A stretch of DNA of 64,000 nt from Sphingomonadaceae bacterium (GTDB lineage: Bacteria > Pseudomonadota > Alphaproteobacteria > Sphingomonadales > Sphingomonadaceae): assembly GCA_020850455.1 (NCBI GenBank), contig JADZEQ010000002.1:1-64000 (forward strand), read 5' to 3'. This document shows, in pieces, positions 1-9,021 of the stretch (position 1 is its first letter; each line of letters begins with the position of its first letter). Under the pieces are notes generated by a model that saw only the letters and a program-made list of their open reading frames with translations, had not been told where the DNA came from and did no database searches. Made by a program: the position numbers and the translations under genes.

Positions 1-142
1 ATTGCAGGATAAAGGTCTTTGTACCCGAAGGCAGGATGCGTGCGCCGAAGCCCCGGACTTCCGTATCCCAGAGCACGGCTTGCCCTTTGGCGGGAGGGAG
101 CAGCCCATCTACGCTGCGTTTGGTTAGTTTGACCGTGGGCAT
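1..142 (-). CDS. Tyrosine recombinase/integrase, N-terminal DUF4102-type arm-binding domain (partial, runs off left edge)
   Basis: Reverse strand from ATG at 142 reads MPTVKLTKRSVDGLLPPAKGQAVLWDTEVRGFGARILPSGTKTFILQ, a typical N-terminus of P4-like integrases. Not in the ORF track because it is truncated. Confidence 0.85.
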   Translation of the reverse strand, partial: MPTVKLTKRSVDGLLPPAKGQAVLWDTEVRGFGARILPSGTKTFILQ

Positions 143-156
143 GAATTTCCCCCATT

Positions 157-202
157 TGGTGACAAAATCTCTTGCCGAGCATTTTGTCACCATATTGTCA
201 CC
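157..202. repeat. 12-bp perfect inverted repeat plus a third partial copy (TGGTGACAAAAT-N12-ATTTTGTCACCA-TATTGTCACC) upstream of the integrase start
   Basis: 157-168 and 181-192 are exact reverse complements; TTGTCACC recurs at 195-202. Confidence 0.85.
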
Positions 203-320
203 AGACGCAAGCCCATTTTAGGCTATGTGATCGCGCTTCGGAAAAGATGAGTTGAGCTATATCGCTGGATTTGCGTACTCAATACAAGTCAGCCGCGCTC
301 AGGAAAAGCCAGTCGGTCTT

Positions 321-366
321 CTTGCCAAGGTTGGGGTCGAGGGTTCGAATCCCTTCGCCCGCTCCA
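321..366 (+). mobile_element. 3' fragment of a tRNA-Gly(GCC) gene, probable att site (element border)
   Basis: Anticodon loop TTGCCAA (322-328), 3' anticodon stem GGTTG, variable GGGTC, T-arm GAGGG-TTCGAAT-CCCTT, acceptor CGCCCGC, discriminator T, CCA (364-366). The upstream TCTTC cannot pair with GGTTG and no D-arm or 5' acceptor is present. Integrase start lies 180 bp away. Confidence 0.85.
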
Positions 367-475
367 GATTTCATAGACAAATCAGTGAGATAATCACCCT
401 TCGGCGAGGCGATTTTATCTCTTCAATCTGTGTCGCCACGGGGATGCAACCCGATGGGCATATCTTGAGACTCTT

Positions 476-1081
476 TCAACCATCGAGGAACGCGAACAAT
501 TCCTCGCACCATCTGCGCCTGTCGCACACTAGGCGGCAGTATGCCTCCGGCTTCCATTCAGCGCATTCTGCGATGATTCGATCTAGGCCGATCACGTCAT
601 GTAGGCCAGTTTCCTCCATCACTGCGGCTCGTCCCTCTTGGGTGACTGCGCCCCAGACCAGTATGGCACCATCGACTGTCATCCGCTGACCCCCAGCCTT
701 CCAATAGCGCGCGCCAGGCACACTCCCCTTTGCAGCGGCAAGGAAGGCAGCGAATGCTGGCTTTTTATGATGCTTCAACTGATTCGGGTTGGTCAGAGTG
801 AGGTAGCGGAAGCCGTCGAGCTCGATTTCGCACTTCTGTTCCACTACAAAGCGCCTGCCGGTGCGGCGGCACTCAAACAGGAAATCGAGCGTTGAGCTTC
901 TTCCCGGCGATGTAGTGACCAGCGTGGGGCGACCAAGATTTTTGAAAGGCGCGCGTTCATCTTCGGACCAAATCTGGACGATGTTTTCTGAGAAGATACC
1001 GAAGACGCGGGACAGAAACTTGCCTCGTGCCGCCGGGGCACTCTCCTGCTGAAAGAAGTCACGAAACGGCGCAAAGTCCAC
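476..1081 (-). CDS. Hypothetical protein with PD-(D/E)XK-nuclease-like motif
   Basis: GTG start at 1081 (VDFAPFRDFF...), 2 bp after the stop of the GIY-YIG ORF; contains STLDFLFECRRTGRRFVVEQK (D...ExK). Confidence 0.6.
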   Translation of the reverse strand: MDFAPFRDFFQQESAPAARGKFLSRVFGIFSENIVQIWSEDERAPFKNLGRPTLVTTSPGRSSTLDFLFECRRTGRRFVVEQKCEIELDGFRYLTLTNPNQLKHHKKPAFAAFLAAAKGSVPGARYWKAGGQRMTVDGAILVWGAVTQEGRAAVMEETGLHDVIGLDRIIAECAEWKPEAYCRLVCDRRRWCEELFAFLDG

Positions 1082-1083
1082 GA

Positions 1084-1566
1084 TCAGCCCCCAAGCCGGT
1101 GCGGGTCGTTGGCGAACGGAGGTTTGCCGTGAATATGTCGGAAGGAAGCGATTAGCTCTGCCTCGACCTCGACCGGGATGCGTTCCGGCGTTTCCTTCCA
1201 TCCGACAATCAGCTGCTCAGGCGACGGCAACTGCCAGATCAGGCGTCCGCCCCAGTGTCCAACAGGCTTGCCCGCGCCGAAATCTGCAAATTGCGTGAGG
1301 CGACGCCGTAGCTGGTCGGCCTTTCCGATATAGACCACTTCTGCACCATCGACCCAGTTTGCGGCTAGCGCGTCCAGTGTGACAGTCGGGTCTTTGCCTT
1401 TGAACCAGCCGCCACAACTGCGCTCGGAGAATACAACGGGGTTTTCTGCATTGTAGATGACGACATAGACGCCGCCAGATGTAGGGCAGGCACTGGTGCG
1501 AATGGCTGCAAGTGGCAGCCACCCCGTAAAGCCGGCTTCCTCAAGATTTTGGCGTGTAAATATCAT
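1084..1566 (-). CDS. GIY-YIG nuclease family protein
   Basis: GGVYVVIYN...AEVVYIGKADQLRRRLTQF...GHWGGRLIW: GIY and YIG-type motifs with conserved arginines. ATG at 1566 preferred over the 1641 extension. Confidence 0.75.
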   Translation of the reverse strand: MIFTRQNLEEAGFTGWLPLAAIRTSACPTSGGVYVVIYNAENPVVFSERSCGGWFKGKDPTVTLDALAANWVDGAEVVYIGKADQLRRRLTQFADFGAGKPVGHWGGRLIWQLPSPEQLIVGWKETPERIPVEVEAELIASFRHIHGKPPFANDPHRLGG

Positions 1567-1624
1567 TCCGGCAAACTGTCCAGACTTCCTACGAATACCG
1601 ACGACTGGCAGGTACTGGATTATG

Positions 1625-1765
1625 TTACTCCAATGTGTCAATGTACTCCCGCATCCAACGCAGCTCTAGTAGGATCGACAAGAGCAAGTCGGAAATGCCG
1701 TTAAAAGCGCTCGCTATCGCATCGGTTGGATCTTCCGAAGCCAAAATCTCAGAAAGCGTCGCCAT
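1625..1765 (-). CDS. Small protein of 46 aa, first ORF of the nuclease operon
   Basis: MATLSEILASEDPTDAIASAFNGISDLLLSILLELRWMREYIDTLE*, same strand, directly upstream of the GIY-YIG gene; below the ORF-track cutoff. Confidence 0.5.
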   Translation of the reverse strand: MATLSEILASEDPTDAIASAFNGISDLLLSILLELRWMREYIDTLE

Positions 1766-1871
1766 CGACTCTTAATTTCCTGTTTTATATCAACCATGTT
1801 GCCTCCATTCATTCCAGCAGCAACGCCGCCTCGGCCAACTAGAGAAGCCCCTACTCTCCATTGGCGGCGGT

Positions 1872-2093
1872 CTAGGCACTCGGAGAGAGTAACGCACAGC
1901 TATGCGGGCGGACGGTATGTATCGGCAAACGGCGTTGCGGTGCAACGGCCTGCGCCATGCGGTGCAGGTCTGCGCTAGAAGCGTGACCGGAACTACGGAC
2001 GATGTGGAAGTCAATTTCCTTACGCTTCGCCGATTCGCGCAGGTCGGTGCGGTCGCGGTTAAGACATCCCAGCCACAGTGCGTAAATCGGGCG
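1872..2093 (-). pseudogene. C-terminal remnant of an MBL-fold (RNase J/RMMBL-type) metallo-hydrolase
   Basis: Reverse frame reads RPIYALWLGCLNRDRTDLRESAKRKEIDFHIVRSSGHASSADLHRMAQAVAPQRRLPIHT...*; SGHAS..DL...A..P...PIHT is the RMMBL-type C-terminal signature. No N-terminal MBL domain follows upstream. Confidence 0.6.
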
Positions 2094-2191
2094 GTTGCGT
2101 TGCGCGGTTGGGGCTGTGCAGTCCGCCTCCTAATACGGCCCAACCCAATTTATCCTATCCCTACCCCGCCACCCTGCTATGAGGGCGCGCG

Positions 2192-3280
2192 ATGGCCCAG
2201 CCTGTGCGCGAATATGAGCTTTATGCCGCCGACCTGTTCGGCGAACTGCATTTGGCGGAGGCGCAGGCACTGCCCCCGCGCCGGGCGGGGGGATTACGCG
2301 CATTATGGCCCGGACTGGTGCTCTGCGGCGTGGCGGCGGGCGCGGCGGCGTGGCTCGCCGACCATTATCATTTTCCGGTCATCCTGCTCGGCCTGCTCAT
2401 CGGACTTGCGCTCAATTTCGCGGCGCAGGATCGGCGCGTGCACGCCGGGCTCGACATGGCGTCGGGGCTGTTCCTGCGCGTCGGCATCATCCTGCTCGGT
2501 TTTCAGGTAACACTGGCGGAGGTGGCGACGCTCGGCTGGGCCGGTTTTGCCGCCATCATCACGATCATGGCGCTGACCTTTGCCGCCGGATTGCTGGGTG
2601 CGCGCCTGTCGGGCCAATCACGCTATGCGGGGATTGTCGCGGGCGGAGCGACCGCCATTTGCGGGGCGAGTGCCGCGCTCGCCCTCTATGCCATCATCGG
2701 TAAAGACCGGCTTAGTCAGGCGCAATTTGCCCTCACCCTCATCGGTGTATCGCTGGCGAGCGCGCTTGCGATGTCGCTATATCCCGCGCTCGCCGCGCAA
2801 TATGGGATGAGCGACCAGCAAGCCGGATTCCTCATCGGTGCGTCGATCCATGACGTCGCACAGGCGATTGGCGGGGGATATGGCTATTCCAATGCGGCGG
2901 GGCTTTACGCGACGATTGTCAAATTATCGCGCGTTACCTTGCTGGCTCCAATCGTCGTCATGGTTGGCCTGTGGCTGGGGGCAAAGGGTGCGCATAGCGC
3001 CGCGGCGCGCCCATTGTGGCGGCGCTTTGCCCTGCCCTGGTTTGTGACGGGGTTCCTGCTGCTCGTCATCGTCCACCCATTCTTACCCATCCCGGCGGCA
3101 TGGGCGGCAGGTGCGCTTACCGGGTCAAAAACGCTCCTCCTCCTCGCCGTAACGGCGACCGCGATGCGTTCCCGCCCCGACCTCCTCCTCCAACTGGGTT
3201 GGCGCGCGGCGGTGCCGATTATCACCGCAACACTGACCAGCTTTGCCGCAGCGCTGACCTTTGCCACCCTGTTGTTCTAG
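2192..3280 (+). CDS. YeiH family (UPF0324) putative sulfate exporter/permease
   Basis: Multi-TM protein with LRVGIILLGFQVTL, GGATAICGASAALA and IGASIHDVAQAIGGGYGYS motifs. Confidence 0.9.
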   Translation: MAQPVREYELYAADLFGELHLAEAQALPPRRAGGLRALWPGLVLCGVAAGAAAWLADHYHFPVILLGLLIGLALNFAAQDRRVHAGLDMASGLFLRVGIILLGFQVTLAEVATLGWAGFAAIITIMALTFAAGLLGARLSGQSRYAGIVAGGATAICGASAALALYAIIGKDRLSQAQFALTLIGVSLASALAMSLYPALAAQYGMSDQQAGFLIGASIHDVAQAIGGGYGYSNAAGLYATIVKLSRVTLLAPIVVMVGLWLGAKGAHSAAARPLWRRFALPWFVTGFLLLVIVHPFLPIPAAWAAGALTGSKTLLLLAVTATAMRSRPDLLLQLGWRAAVPIITATLTSFAAALTFATLLF

Positions 3281-4371
3281 AGCGCGGGATAGTCGCAATA
3301 GCCGCGTTCTTCGCCGGTATAGAGCAGGCTATAGTCGGGCTTGGCCAGCGGGTGGCCACCGGCAATCCGCGCCGGCAAATCCGGGTTGGCGATGAAGGCC
3401 CGGCCAAAGGAAACCGCCTGTACGCGGCCGGAAAGGCGCGCCAGCGCGCTGTCCGCCGTCAGCATATTATTGGCCACCAGCGCGCCGTCATAAAGCGTGC
3501 CGACCTTGCCGAGCGTATCAGGGCAAGCATCCCCCATATCGACAATATGGAGGTAGGCGAGGCCGAGCGCCGATGCCCCCCGCAAAAAGGGCGCAAAATC
3601 GCCCCACGGGTCGCTGACGTCCATGCCATTATAGGGGTTGCCCGGCGATATCCGAAAGCCGACCCGCCCGGCGCCAATCGCATCGGCCATCGCGCGGAGC
3701 ACCATCAACGGAAAGGCAGCGCGGCGGGCAGCATCCCCGCCATAGCCATCATCGCGCTGGTTGCTCGCCGGGTTCAAAAACTGGTTGATCAAATAGCCGC
3801 TGGCGCAATGGAGTTCGACCGCGTCAAACCCCGCAGACATTGCGTTGCGCGCGGCCACGGCAAATCCCTCTGCCAGCGCGGGCAGTTCGGCGGCATCAAG
3901 CGCGCGTGGCATGGCGGTGGGCACGGGCACCCCATCCGGCCCCGGCACCTTGCCATCCATGGCAAGCGCACTCGGCGCGATAATGTCCGCATCATAGCCG
4001 CGATTGGCGGGGACGACGACGCGCCCACAATGCATGATCTGGAGCGCGATGCGCCCGCCCGCCGCATGCACCGCATCGGTGACCCGCCGCCAGCCGTCGA
4101 CCTGTGCCGCACTGTAAATGCCGGGTGTACGCCAATAACCCTTGCCCACCGCGCTCGGCTGTGTCCCCTCCGTCACGATCAGCCCCGCGCTGGCGCGTTG
4201 GCGATAATATTCGACCATGATAGCATTGGGCACATCATCCGGCCCCGCACGGTCGCGCGTCATCGGTGCCATGATAATGCGGTTTTTGAGGGGGATGTCC
4301 CCCAATTGCACCGGTTCGAACAAGCGCGCATGCATACGTAAATTACCAATCATGTGGATGTATTTTGCCAA
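3277..4371 (-). CDS. NADH:flavin oxidoreductase / OYE-family ene-reductase
   Basis: RLFEPVQLGDIPLKNRIIMAPMTRDRA..., QIMHCGRVV, FDAVELHCASGYLINQFLNPASNQRDDGYGG. Start may be an internal ATG. Confidence 0.9.
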   Translation of the reverse strand: MAKYIHMIGNLRMHARLFEPVQLGDIPLKNRIIMAPMTRDRAGPDDVPNAIMVEYYRQRASAGLIVTEGTQPSAVGKGYWRTPGIYSAAQVDGWRRVTDAVHAAGGRIALQIMHCGRVVVPANRGYDADIIAPSALAMDGKVPGPDGVPVPTAMPRALDAAELPALAEGFAVAARNAMSAGFDAVELHCASGYLINQFLNPASNQRDDGYGGDAARRAAFPLMVLRAMADAIGAGRVGFRISPGNPYNGMDVSDPWGDFAPFLRGASALGLAYLHIVDMGDACPDTLGKVGTLYDGALVANNMLTADSALARLSGRVQAVSFGRAFIANPDLPARIAGGHPLAKPDYSLLYTGEERGYCDYPAL

Positions 4372-4419
4372 AATGCGTTATATACAATGGTCAATAATAC
4401 GCAAATGAAGGATATCGCC

Positions 4420-5169
4420 ATGTATGATTTTTCCGGCAAGGTCGCGATTGTAACCGGCGCGGGGGGTGGCATTGGCCGCGCGACGGCAATGGGCTTTGCG
4501 CGTGCCGGGGCCAATGTCATCGTCTCTGACGTGCAGGATGACAAGGGGGAAGAGAGCGTCGCGCTGATTCAAGCGGCGGGCGGCAGCGCCATCTATCAAC
4601 GCTGCAACGTCGCCGATGCGGGCGAAGTGGCGGCGCTGGTCGATGCAGCGCTCCAGCATTACGGGCGGCTCGATTTTGCGCATAATAATGCCGGCATCAA
4701 CGACCCCATGTCCAACCAATGGGATGATGATATTTGGGCGCGCGACATGGCGATCAATCTGACCGGGGTGATGGCCTGTATGCGCGCGCAAATCCCCGCC
4801 ATGCTGCAAAGCGGTGGCGGCGCCATCGTCAATACCGCGTCGATCAACGGCATTGTCGGCAACCCCAGCCAGCCCGCCTATGTCGCCAGCAAGCATGGCG
4901 TCATCGGCCTGACGCGGAGCGCGGCGCTGCGCTACGCGCGTGAGGGGGTGCGCATCAACGCGGTGTGCCCCGGCGTCGTGGATACGCCAATGGTCGAAGC
5001 GGTCGTCAAAGTGCCGCAGTTTCGCGAGGCGATTGAGAAAATGACCCCGATGGGGCGGATGGCGGCACCCGAGGAAATTGCGGCCGCCGTGCTCTGGCTC
5101 TGTTCGGACGGGGCGAGTTTTGTCACCGGCCATCCGCTGGTGGTCGATGGCGGGGCAACGGCGATCTGA
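4420..5169 (+). CDS. SDR family oxidoreductase
   Basis: VAIVTGAGGGIGRATA, NNAGI, YVASKHGVIGLTRSAALRYA; start at MYDFSGK. Confidence 0.9.
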   Translation: MYDFSGKVAIVTGAGGGIGRATAMGFARAGANVIVSDVQDDKGEESVALIQAAGGSAIYQRCNVADAGEVAALVDAALQHYGRLDFAHNNAGINDPMSNQWDDDIWARDMAINLTGVMACMRAQIPAMLQSGGGAIVNTASINGIVGNPSQPAYVASKHGVIGLTRSAALRYAREGVRINAVCPGVVDTPMVEAVVKVPQFREAIEKMTPMGRMAAPEEIAAAVLWLCSDGASFVTGHPLVVDGGATAI

Positions 5170-5188
5170 CCCACGACTAGACCGACAA

Positions 5189-5222
5189 AAAAGGGGCCGG
5201 GAAATACCGGCCCCTTTTCTTT
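5189..5222. terminator. Bidirectional rho-independent terminator between convergent SDR and TonB receptor genes
   Basis: 12-bp perfect stem AAAAGGGGCCGG-GAAATA-CCGGCCCCTTTT with T/A tracts. Confidence 0.9.
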
Positions 5223-5238
5223 GCGTGACGAACTGGGT

Positions 5239-7791
5239 TTAGAAGCTGAAGCCGAGCGTCGCACCAAAGCTGCGCGGTTCCGCATAATAGCCGCCGGCAT
5301 AGCCCAGAGGACCAAAGTCGATGCCACGGGTAAAGTCATGCGAATTGGTCAGATTCTTGGCCCACAGCATGAAGCGCACATCACCCCCGGCGACCGGCAT
5401 ATGGTCAACCACAATTTGCGCGTCGACCGTGTCGCGATCATCCCCCAGCAACGCATCATTGAAGGGCGACGATATGGTATTGCTAAAGCTATATCCGCCA
5501 TCCTCATGCGAATAGCTGACGCGGAAGCGGACTTCGGCATCACCCCAATTAAGCGGGAAAGCAAGATTAGCGCCGATGTTGGCGGTGAAGGGTGCGACAT
5601 AGCCGATATGTGCCACCGACGCGATATCGACGATGGGGTTGGCCGGATTAACCGGCTGTCCTGCAACAAACCTTACAAAATTGACATCGACATAGCCAAT
5701 TGACCCGTCGATCGAGAAGTTGCTGTTGAAGCGAGCGTTAAAATCCGCCTCAATCCCCGTATAATTGACCTTACCGGCATTGATAATGCGCGTTTGGAAA
5801 GTGCCCGCCCCGGTCAGCACCGGCACAAGCACCGCCAAATCGTCATAGCTGTTACGATAGGCCGCGACGTTGAAAGTCAGGTGCCGGTCAAATAATTCCG
5901 TCTTTAGGCCCAGTTCGTACGATGTGACCGTTTCGCCGTTGAAGCTCGGGATCGTCGAGCTACCCGGCGCCGCCGGGTCGGAGGCATTGAAGCCCCCCGA
6001 ACGATAGCCGGTGGCCGCACGCGCATAAACGCTGATATCCGGGTTAAATTCATAGCGCGCAATCAGATTCCAGGTGAATTTGCTGAAATCGCGGCGCCCG
6101 GTTTCGGGTGTCGCAAGCGGCGCAGCACCATTTTGCAGGCGAATAATTGCCTTATTATCCCATGTATAGCGCGCACCCGCAGTCAGGCTAAGCCCGCTGT
6201 CGCGTCCGCCGGGATAAAGGGTGAATTGGCCATAAAATGCCGTCGATTCTGCCGTTGTTGTATAATCAAGCACGGCGGGCGTGACGACCAGGCGATAGCG
6301 GGCCGGGTTCGCTGCAACGAACGACGGGCCGAGCGCCCCAAAATTACCAAGGAAGATATTGTTGGTGTCGAGCACGAAACCGCTGGTTTGCGGATTATAT
6401 TCGGACCCTTTTTCAAAGAAATAGAAGCCGCCGACGATCCAGTCGAGATTGTCGGTGTCGCCCGAAATTTCAACCTCCGTGCTGAATTGATCATGGCGGC
6501 GATCGTTCGATGTGTTGAACAGATCGGCCGTTGTCGTCGGCACCGGCGATGCGGCGATAAAGGGACGGAACGCCGCCGGGATCGACGGAATGAACTGCAA
6601 CAATGCCTCCGGCATGCCATTAAACAAGGTCGCATTGCTGAATAGTGGCGAGGTGAACGAACCCATGCCGTCCAGATCGCTACCGACATAAGAGCTGTTC
6701 CAGCTGCGGTAACCCATGGTCATTTTGATCGCGAAGGGACCAAAATCATTCTGCACTTGCAGATTATGGCCCCAGATTTCATCCTCCGCATCACCATTGG
6801 TGTTGAGGCAGATGGTGTCGCGATAGACGCGTGTTGGCGCGGCAAGCGCGGCACAGGCCGGGTTGAGGAAGGTTACCCCGGCAAGGAATGGAGCGACCGG
6901 GGCCTGCTGGGTTTGCACGACCAATTGTCCATCGATCGAAATCGGCGGACGCGCGGCACCCGTTGCAACATTGGTCAATTGGAAAGCAGTCGGGTTACCA
7001 CGGCTACGCGACCAATCGAAAATATAACGAATATAGCCCGTATCGCCCAGATCGGCACGGATCGCGGCGCGGAAGCTGTCGGTGCGACGCGCGCCCGGAT
7101 CATGCGAATCGCGCGGCTCCAATATATTGTCGATATAACCGTCGCGCTGACGATGCGCGTAGGAGAAGGTCGCACGCAGAACGTCCGCCAGCTCGCCAGT
7201 ATCGACCGAAATGCGGCCATTCCATGCGTTATGATTGCCAATGCCAACTTCGCCGCGAATACCGAAATCCCGATCCGGTTCGCGCGAGACAAAGCTGATC
7301 GCGCCGCCGGTCGTATTGCGGCCAAACAAGGTGCCCTGCGGCCCGCGTAAAATTTCCACACGCGCAAGGTCGGTCACGTCCAGCCCGCTTGCCCCCGATC
7401 GGGCAATATATATGCCGTCGACATAAACGCCGTTTGCGGTGTCTAGGCCAAAGGTTTCGCTCGCCGGGGTCGAAATGCCGCGGATGGCGACCACGGCAGA
7501 ACTTAGGCTGACCGTCCCCTGTGTGATGGTGACGTTCGGCGCCAAGCCCGACAGATCGCGCGTATCATTAACCTGCATCTGTTCGATCCGTTCGGCACCA
7601 ATGGCGCTGATTGCCAAAGGAACATCCTGCAACGCCTGTTCGCGCTTTTGCGCGGTGACGATGATATCGTCATTCGCTGCGCCCTCGGACGCCTGATCCT
7701 GCGGCGCATCTTGCGCCATGGCGGGCACGGAAATGAACGCGGCCGCCGAAGCCAGAAGCATGGCGCGCGTAAAGCTGCCTGTGAAACGCAT
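5239..7791 (-). CDS. TonB-dependent receptor
   Basis: Signal peptide, plug domain (DDIIVTAQKREQALQDVPLAISAI...), LRGPQGTLFGRNTTGGAISFVSREP, C-terminal beta-barrel ending FGATLGFSF. Confidence 0.95.
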   Translation of the reverse strand: MRFTGSFTRAMLLASAAAFISVPAMAQDAPQDQASEGAANDDIIVTAQKREQALQDVPLAISAIGAERIEQMQVNDTRDLSGLAPNVTITQGTVSLSSAVVAIRGISTPASETFGLDTANGVYVDGIYIARSGASGLDVTDLARVEILRGPQGTLFGRNTTGGAISFVSREPDRDFGIRGEVGIGNHNAWNGRISVDTGELADVLRATFSYAHRQRDGYIDNILEPRDSHDPGARRTDSFRAAIRADLGDTGYIRYIFDWSRSRGNPTAFQLTNVATGAARPPISIDGQLVVQTQQAPVAPFLAGVTFLNPACAALAAPTRVYRDTICLNTNGDAEDEIWGHNLQVQNDFGPFAIKMTMGYRSWNSSYVGSDLDGMGSFTSPLFSNATLFNGMPEALLQFIPSIPAAFRPFIAASPVPTTTADLFNTSNDRRHDQFSTEVEISGDTDNLDWIVGGFYFFEKGSEYNPQTSGFVLDTNNIFLGNFGALGPSFVAANPARYRLVVTPAVLDYTTTAESTAFYGQFTLYPGGRDSGLSLTAGARYTWDNKAIIRLQNGAAPLATPETGRRDFSKFTWNLIARYEFNPDISVYARAATGYRSGGFNASDPAAPGSSTIPSFNGETVTSYELGLKTELFDRHLTFNVAAYRNSYDDLAVLVPVLTGAGTFQTRIINAGKVNYTGIEADFNARFNSNFSIDGSIGYVDVNFVRFVAGQPVNPANPIVDIASVAHIGYVAPFTANIGANLAFPLNWGDAEVRFRVSYSHEDGGYSFSNTISSPFNDALLGDDRDTVDAQIVVDHMPVAGGDVRFMLWAKNLTNSHDFTRGIDFGPLGYAGGYYAEPRSFGATLGFSF

Positions 7792-7941
7792 CTTACTCTC
7801 CCCAATCCATTATCAGTGGCTTTTTGGCCTAGGGGGAGACTGGCATTATCGTAGTAAATGTCAACGCAGATTCCGCACATGACGGTCTGATTTATCAATT
7901 ATACCGCATTTGCGTATCAGAAAGGTCACAGTTTTATCGTG

Positions 7942-9021
7942 TCACGCGACTTCTTCCCATGGATGGGTCGTGGTGCCGCGCGTGATATATCGGCCATTAA
8001 CCCGCGCATGGACTTCGCCCGCCCGCGCCCGCGGATTGAAAAACTGCCGATACCAGATCCGCACCTTGTCGAACGGCCCATCGCCGCGCACCATCAACGG
8101 GTTGAGGCAGGGGCGCTTGTTGCCCCAAATCTCAAAATCCTGGGCAAAGGCATCGACGCCGGCTTCTTCATATTGGTTGGCGGTCGCCCGATCTTCCGCC
8201 GTCGGCACCGCATTGGCCACCTTTACCATCAAGCCATACCAGACCATCAGGCTACCGTCGTCGACCGGCGTATGCGCAATCAGCATTAGCGACGGGTGTT
8301 CGCCCACCATTTCGGACTGCAAAATACCGGGCCCCGTATACCATGTGTCATTGGTCATCGGCTCCCCGCCGTCGGCAGCAAGCGTCCGGTGCCCCGCCGT
8401 CAGTATCTGGCGGCAAATATGATCGTCGAACTCATTTTCGAACAACACCATGTTGAGCGAACCGTGGACGGGGACAAGATGCCCCTTGTCCGCCATATTA
8501 TCGACCACCTCTTGCGGGTGCGATTCCAGCTTACCCAGCGCGCGCATCTGCCAATTGACCCAATGCGGCGTGTCATAGGGCGCAAATTCGGGCAAGGGAT
8601 AATCCGGCTCCCCATTCTCCGCATCATACCAAACCCAAAGGCAACCCGCCCGCTCCGTCAATTTATGTGATTTCAGGCACGCCTTTTTGGGCGGCGGCGC
8701 CGGCGAATAGGGAATTTCATTGCAGCGCCCATCGGGACCGAAACGCCAGCCATGATAGGGGCAGCGAATATTATCCCCCTCCACATGCTCTTTATCCTTC
8801 ACAACATAAGATGTCGTATTCTGCGCAAGGTGGGTGCCCATATGCGGGCAATAGGCTTCAACCAGAAACGGGCGGCCCGACGCCCCGCGATATAGCACCA
8901 AATCTTCGCCGAAATAGCGCACCGCAGCCGGTGTCATCGTCGCATCTTCCGACCTGCCCACCATGAACCAGCCGCGCGGGAAGGGAAATTCCCCCAGCCG
9001 ATAGTCTGCCGTCGTCGCCAT
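7942..9021 (-). CDS. Rieske non-heme iron oxygenase alpha subunit (KshA-like)
   Basis: Rieske CPHMGTH...CPYHGW and iron-site-like NMADKGHLVPVHG. Confidence 0.9.
   Translation of the reverse strand: MATTADYRLGEFPFPRGWFMVGRSEDATMTPAAVRYFGEDLVLYRGASGRPFLVEAYCPHMGTHLAQNTTSYVVKDKEHVEGDNIRCPYHGWRFGPDGRCNEIPYSPAPPPKKACLKSHKLTERAGCLWVWYDAENGEPDYPLPEFAPYDTPHWVNWQMRALGKLESHPQEVVDNMADKGHLVPVHGSLNMVLFENEFDDHICRQILTAGHRTLAADGGEPMTNDTWYTGPGILQSEMVGEHPSLMLIAHTPVDDGSLMVWYGLMVKVANAVPTAEDRATANQYEEAGVDAFAQDFEIWGNKRPCLNPLMVRGDGPFDKVRIWYRQFFNPRARAGEVHARVNGRYITRGTTTHPWEEVA

Noticed and set aside
321-366. Functional tRNA-Gly gene
   Set aside because: The 5' acceptor, D-arm and 5' anticodon stem are absent; only the 3' part is present.
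3016-4341. 441-aa + strand ORF antisense to the OYE gene
   Set aside because: Arg/His-rich shadow ORF fully overlapping a well-supported enzyme; typical of GC3-biased codon usage.
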